IMG/VR virus record: IMGVR_UViG_3300020395_000135
Span: 1 to 20,706 of that record
DNA from: a virus
Reading direction: 5' to 3' (one strand)
Length of the DNA: 20,706 bases
In this document: positions 18,758 through 20,706 of the stretch, one piece after another
How the letters are laid out: each line of letters opens with the position of its first letter
Numbering within the stretch: position 1 is the stretch's first letter
The notes under the pieces: generated by a model
Told to the model about the DNA's origin: nothing
Database searches by the model: none
The model's input: the letters and a program-made list of their open reading frames with translations, nothing else
Program-made: the position numbers and the translations under genes

Positions 18758-18784
18758 AATAAAAAAGGCACCTTGCGGTACCTT
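18758..18784 (-). terminator. Rho-independent terminator closing the early block
   Basis: On the minus strand an 8-bp stem (AAGGTACC against GGTGCCTT, one G-T pair) with a GCAA tetraloop is followed by TTTTATT. The stem arms lie at 18777-18784 and 18765-18772 and the loop at 18773-18776. It begins 5 nt past the stop of the 49-aa gene. It ends about 10 bp before the late promoter, so it separates the two transcription units. Confidence 0.88.
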
Positions 18785-18788
18785 GTAG

Positions 18789-18938
18789 TTATTTGCCTTG
18801 TCCTCTATACCTTTTACGAGCTGAGTTACGAGAGGTTGCCGCATATTTTGAGTGCTTCCCTCTCCCTTGACGAGACTTCTTCGGTGGAGATTGTATAAAG
18901 TTCTCACCACCACTTATACCACCTGTTGCCTTAGCCAT
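18789..18938 (-). CDS. Small basic protein, 49 aa, function unknown
   Basis: The frame opens at ATG 18936-18938 and ends at TAA 18789-18791. The product begins MAKATGGISGGENFIQSPPK and ends KRYRGQGK. It has 13 Lys/Arg and one acidic residue in 49, with no hydrophobic core, so it is probably disordered alone and suited to bind nucleic acid or another acidic partner. Its start overlaps the end of the 57-aa gene by 8 nt. A strong Shine-Dalgarno (GGAGGA, 18941-18946) lies just upstream, the best in the window. I recall similar small basic proteins in T4-like cyanophages, but no function. It is the last gene before the terminator. Confidence 0.8.
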   Translation of the reverse strand: MAKATGGISGGENFIQSPPKKSRQGRGKHSKYAATSRNSARKRYRGQGK

Positions 18939-19104
18939 CTTCCTCCAAATAAGTTTCAGTTTTTAATTGATCGGATGTTGGAGAACCTGTCTGATAAAAT
19001 TCAATTGCCAGATTCTCCATAATATCAAAGTATTCTAATTGACTTAAGTCATCAAATATAACTTTGCCATCTCTGTAGATTTTATATAACTCTCGTCTTT
19101 TCAT
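18931..19104 (-). CDS. Small conserved-type phage protein, 57 aa
   Basis: The product begins MKRRELYKIYRDGKVIFDDL and continues SQLEYFDIMENLAIEFYQTG, ending YLEEDG. It is acidic overall in its second half. Its ATG lies inside the end of the glycosyltransferase-like gene (23-nt overlap) and its TAA lies inside the start of the 49-aa gene (8-nt overlap), a sign of translational coupling in one transcript. The pattern Y-x-I-Y-x(6)-F-x-D-L-x(3)-E-x(3)-I also appears in the 59-aa protein at 19885-20064, so the two may be paralogues. I recall similar short proteins in marine T4-like phages, with no known function. Confidence 0.8.
   Translation of the reverse strand: MKRRELYKIYRDGKVIFDDLSQLEYFDIMENLAIEFYQTGSPTSDQLKTETYLEEDG
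18941..18946 (-). promoter_or_regulatory. Strong ribosome binding site for the 49-aa gene
   Basis: GGAGGA on the minus strand, two nt before ATG (GGAGGAAGATG). It lies inside the last codons of the 57-aa gene. It confirms the start of the 49-aa gene and contrasts with the weak or absent sites before the late genes. Confidence 0.8.
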
Positions 19105-19837
19105 GCCCCACTCTTACTCTTGGATCGCACCAGATTTCGAAACCTGCTTCCTTGGCATCAAGACAGAAAGAGACATCCTCTCCACACATGTCCTGTACCT
19201 CGCCACTCTCGAAAACTTGCATCTTAGGAGCAAACCAAGGGTATGGCATACCTTCGTGTTCGAAGACTCCATTCTTGATAAGTAACCATCCAAAACCTGT
19301 ATAATCTACTGTAAATGGTTTTCGCCGTTTAGAAATACTTTCAACTGTTTCATGATTCATTACTCCACCATTACTACGAAAATCATCTTCTTCTAACCAG
19401 TGTGCTACTGAGGTTGTTTTGCCATCCTCTGTTGCATACCATCCTGCGGCAATGTCTTTTTCCATTAAGATTATTTGCCAAAACTTTTCAGTGTTAAAAA
19501 CAATATCAGAATCAATCCATAACTGCCAATCATATTTCAATTTACCATCCCACGGTACTTGATTCGGGCCTCGCAATACATTCGCTCCTAAGCACTTGCA
19601 TCTTGCAAAGTTTACCATTGATGAATAGTCTTGCGAAATCTGAATGCTTGCTCCGCATTGTACTAAATCAAAACAAAGTTGTACAAAACTTTTTAGGAAT
19701 TGATAAGAAACACCTCTACCAGGTAAACAGAATACTATTGCTTTTCCTTTTACAATTTCCTTTGCTTTCTCAAAATCCCATTCTGGTGCCTTTTTAGTTA
19801 TCGGTGACTTTGCTTTCACCGTAAATCCTTTAGCCAT
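19082..19837 (-). CDS. GT-A-type glycosyltransferase-like protein, 251 aa
   Basis: Features of a GT-A (GT2-like) nucleotide-sugar transferase are visible. WIDSDIVF holds a DxD-like motif at 109-111, the usual metal/sugar-nucleotide site. GWYATEDG lies at 132-139. TGFGWLLIKNGVFE at 180-193 and CGEDVSFCLDAKEAG at 218-232 resemble the acceptor side with an ED catalytic pair, and VGHEKT ends the domain. The first ~30 residues are Lys-rich. There is no membrane segment, so it is probably cytoplasmic. Targets could be virion proteins, phage DNA bases or host surface sugars; the sequence does not say. It has its own sigma-70 promoter at 19860-19888, so I expect early expression. It differs from the baseplate genes in having higher GC (35-48% in lines counted). 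Confidence 0.75.
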   Translation of the reverse strand: MAKGFTVKAKSPITKKAPEWDFEKAKEIVKGKAIVFCLPGRGVSYQFLKSFVQLCFDLVQCGASIQISQDYSSMVNFARCKCLGANVLRGPNQVPWDGKLKYDWQLWIDSDIVFNTEKFWQIILMEKDIAAGWYATEDGKTTSVAHWLEEDDFRSNGGVMNHETVESISKRRKPFTVDYTGFGWLLIKNGVFEHEGMPYPWFAPKMQVFESGEVQDMCGEDVSFCLDAKEAGFEIWCDPRVRVGHEKTRVI

Positions 19838-19859
19838 AATTTCTTGTAATTACATTCAT

Positions 19860-19888
19860 ATCATACAGCATTATATAGTATTTGTCAA
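19860..19888 (-). promoter_or_regulatory. Sigma-70-type promoter for the glycosyltransferase block
   Basis: On the minus strand TTGACA (plus 19883-19888), a 17-nt spacer and TATGAT (plus 19860-19865) form a near-consensus promoter. The -35 box overlaps the stop codon of the 59-aa gene (19885-19887). Transcription would begin near 19853, giving a leader of about 15 nt before ATG 19835-19837. This is the type read by host polymerase, in contrast to the late boxes of the baseplate genes. Confidence 0.8.
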
Positions 19889-20064
19889 TATGAAGATTCT
19901 TCATATGCTTTATGGGGGTTTTCCATCATCTCTGCATATGATAAGTCTTCTGTAAAATAAGATCTATATATTCTTCTCCATATAATATTAAACTCCCACT
20001 CATTTAAATCTTTAAATAAACATTCATTCTTTAAGTAAATGTGATAAGATTTTTGATTATTCAT
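19885..20064 (-). CDS. Small conserved-type phage protein, 59 aa
   Basis: The product begins MNNQKSYHIYLKNECLFKDL, continues NEWEFNIIWRRIYRSYF and ends YEESSY. It is rich in aromatic residues (Tyr, Trp, Phe), which suggests a compact fold. Its ATG overlaps the end of the AbrB-like gene by 8 nt (ATGAATAA), so translation is probably coupled. It shares a Y-x-I-Y-x(6)-F-x-D-L-x(3)-E-x(3)-I pattern with the 57-aa protein on the other side of the glycosyltransferase gene. Function unknown. Confidence 0.8.
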   Translation of the reverse strand: MNNQKSYHIYLKNECLFKDLNEWEFNIIWRRIYRSYFTEDLSYAEMMENPHKAYEESSY

Positions 20065-20227
20065 TTTCTTCGATAATAATCGTTTTGGAATCTATATACC
20101 ATTTTAACTCACTATCTTCATATAAGTCAAGTTCATTAATAATTTCTTCAGGAATTGTTGTAAAGTATCTTCCAGTTACATTATCAATCTCTATGGTGCT
20201 AAAAATTTCATCAAAATTTTTTCTCAT
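20057..20227 (-). CDS. AbrB/MazE-like small protein, 56 aa
   Basis: The product contains IDNVTGRYFTTIPEEIINEL, then DLYEDSELKWYIDSKTIIIEE. The order beta-strand, 'TIPEEI' loop-helix, 'L...D.EL.W' turn and final 'TIIIEE' strand is that of the SpoVT-AbrB/MazE swapped-hairpin DNA-binding fold (compare the family pattern 'vTIPkeiR..LgL..Gdelev...dg.iil'). Such proteins act as dimeric transcription regulators or antitoxins. No toxin gene is next to it. It is acidic, which is unusual for a DNA binder, so a non-DNA role is possible. The start ATG at 20225-20227 has only a weak Shine-Dalgarno. Confidence 0.65.
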   Translation of the reverse strand: MRKNFDEIFSTIEIDNVTGRYFTTIPEEIINELDLYEDSELKWYIDSKTIIIEENE

Positions 20228-20342
20228 ATTTTTGAAATCTTGTGGTTGTTTTTATATAGCGAAAAAAATTCTTACATTGGAAGGAATTTATGGCTGCCTT
20301 GGGTAACACTTTGTAGGTTAGGGTAGTTACGCAATTTTAGAA
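20228..20342 (-). other. Non-coding gap between the edge gene and the AbrB-like gene
   Basis: About 115 nt with no coding frame on either strand. A candidate -10 (TATATA or TATAAA, plus 20251-20258) stands about 25 nt before the AbrB-like start, but no fair -35 box lies 16-18 nt upstream. A promoter is expected here because a terminator precedes the gap, but I cannot point to it firmly. Confidence 0.4.
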
Positions 20343-20365
20343 TAAGGGGGCAAAACACCCCCTTA
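20343..20365 (-). terminator. Hairpin terminator after the edge gene
   Basis: A perfect 8-bp stem (TAAGGGGG / CCCCCTTA) with a 7-nt A/T-rich loop starts 10 nt past the stop of the gene at 20375. On the minus strand it is followed by TTCTAAAA, a poor T-run. The strong G-C stem and position favour a terminator, perhaps an inefficient one or an mRNA 3'-end stabiliser. Confidence 0.65.
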
Positions 20366-20374
20366 CTGTCTGAT

Positions 20375-20706
20375 TCACGAACGAATGGGCATAGGCACGA
20401 ATCGTTGATTATGAAAATTGGCATATGAAAATGCCCGACGGTTGACCAGTTTGAAATATCCGAACCGTGATATCATGACGTACCCCTCACCCTGAATAGG
20501 TTGATAATCACCCATGATGAAAGTCTGAAAATCAGCAGTGTCACGACACGCATTTAACGCAAGGTGCTTTATCTCTCTGACAGTATCCCATAACTCAATC
20601 AAGTTTGGATCACAAAACTCTTCAAAGTTAGCAGGGTTAATGTCCTTGCCCTCACGAATCAAATAGTTTAAGTTGATTTTGATTTTCTTTGCTGTTCGCT
20701 CATCTA
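20375..20706 (-). CDS. Unrecognised phage protein, 5' part outside window
   Basis: The frame stays open to the right edge: in front of the TTG at 20660-20662, which could be taken as a start, it reads DERTAKKIKINLNY without a stop. The visible part is therefore the last ~110 residues of a longer protein. It contains CDPNLIELWDTVREI, NACRDTADFQTFIMGDYQP and a basic end FVPMPIRS. No membrane segment or known motif is apparent. GC is higher than in the baseplate genes (about 37-47% in lines counted). I do not recognise the family. Confidence 0.75.
   Translation of the reverse strand, partial: DERTAKKIKINLNYLIREGKDINPANFEEFCDPNLIELWDTVREIKHLALNACRDTADFQTFIMGDYQPIQGEGYVMISRFGYFKLVNRRAFSYANFHNQRFVPMPIRS

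Noticed and set aside
20251-20282. Promoter for the AbrB-like gene based on TATATA
   Set aside because: The best -35 at 17-18 nt spacing (TTCCAA or TCCAAT) matches the consensus at three positions or fewer, so I only note the -10-like box within the gap.
20085-20306. Plus-strand frame of 73 codons across the AbrB-like gene
   Set aside because: The minus-strand 56-aa and 59-aa frames overlap by 8 nt in the usual phage manner and fit a recognisable fold; the plus frame has no such support.
20282-20320. Plus-strand GGAAGGA followed by ATGGCTGCC, looking like a ribosome site and start
   Set aside because: The frame ends at TAG after eight codons, and no other gene in the window reads on the plus strand.
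20375-20662. Complete 95-aa gene starting at TTG 20660-20662
   Set aside because: The frame remains open upstream to the window edge, so this is the tail of a longer gene and the TTG is probably an internal Leu codon.

Overview
The window is a piece of a T4-like contractile-tail phage (myovirus) genome. Its very AT-rich bases, minus-strand-only gene layout and the style of its baseplate proteins suggest a marine phage, most likely a cyanophage of Prochlorococcus/Synechococcus. A phage of another AT-rich marine bacterium such as SAR11 cannot be excluded. Every gene I can support reads on the minus strand, so transcription runs from high to low coordinates. I see no tRNA, rRNA, CRISPR array, integrase, insertion sequence or attachment site.

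Right part (about 20706 down to 18757): a cluster of small accessory genes. It begins with the 3' end of an unrecognised gene cut by the window edge, followed by a hairpin terminator. Next come a 56-aa AbrB/MazE-like protein and a 59-aa protein whose genes overlap by 8 nt. A near-consensus sigma-70 promoter follows and drives a 251-aa GT-A-type glycosyltransferase-like protein, a 57-aa protein and a very basic 49-aa protein, all with overlapping ends. The 57-aa and 59-aa proteins look like diverged relatives of each other. The block closes with a strong rho-independent terminator.

Left part (18747 down to 1): the late baseplate-wedge module. A perfect T4-type late promoter (TATAAATA) lies about 10 bp past that terminator and starts gp25, gp6 and one uninterrupted 4452-codon gene. 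A second perfect late promoter, in the 31-nt gap after the giant gene, starts gp8 and a DUF4815-type structural protein that runs off the left edge. The order 25-6-giant-8 matches T4 25-6-7-8. The first ~320 residues of the giant resemble, as far as I can recall the sequence, the C-terminal core of T4 gp7. I therefore read the giant as a hugely expanded gp7. Its N-terminus would sit with gp6 in the wedge core, and about 4100 residues of repeated beta-rich modules would form a long outward arm or fibre.

Read together, the promoters and terminator show a host-polymerase (early) block placed directly upstream of a phage late block in the same direction, separated by a terminator. The points most worth checking are the gp7-to-giant relationship, the repeated module families in the giant and their spill-over into gp8, and the small accessory proteins.
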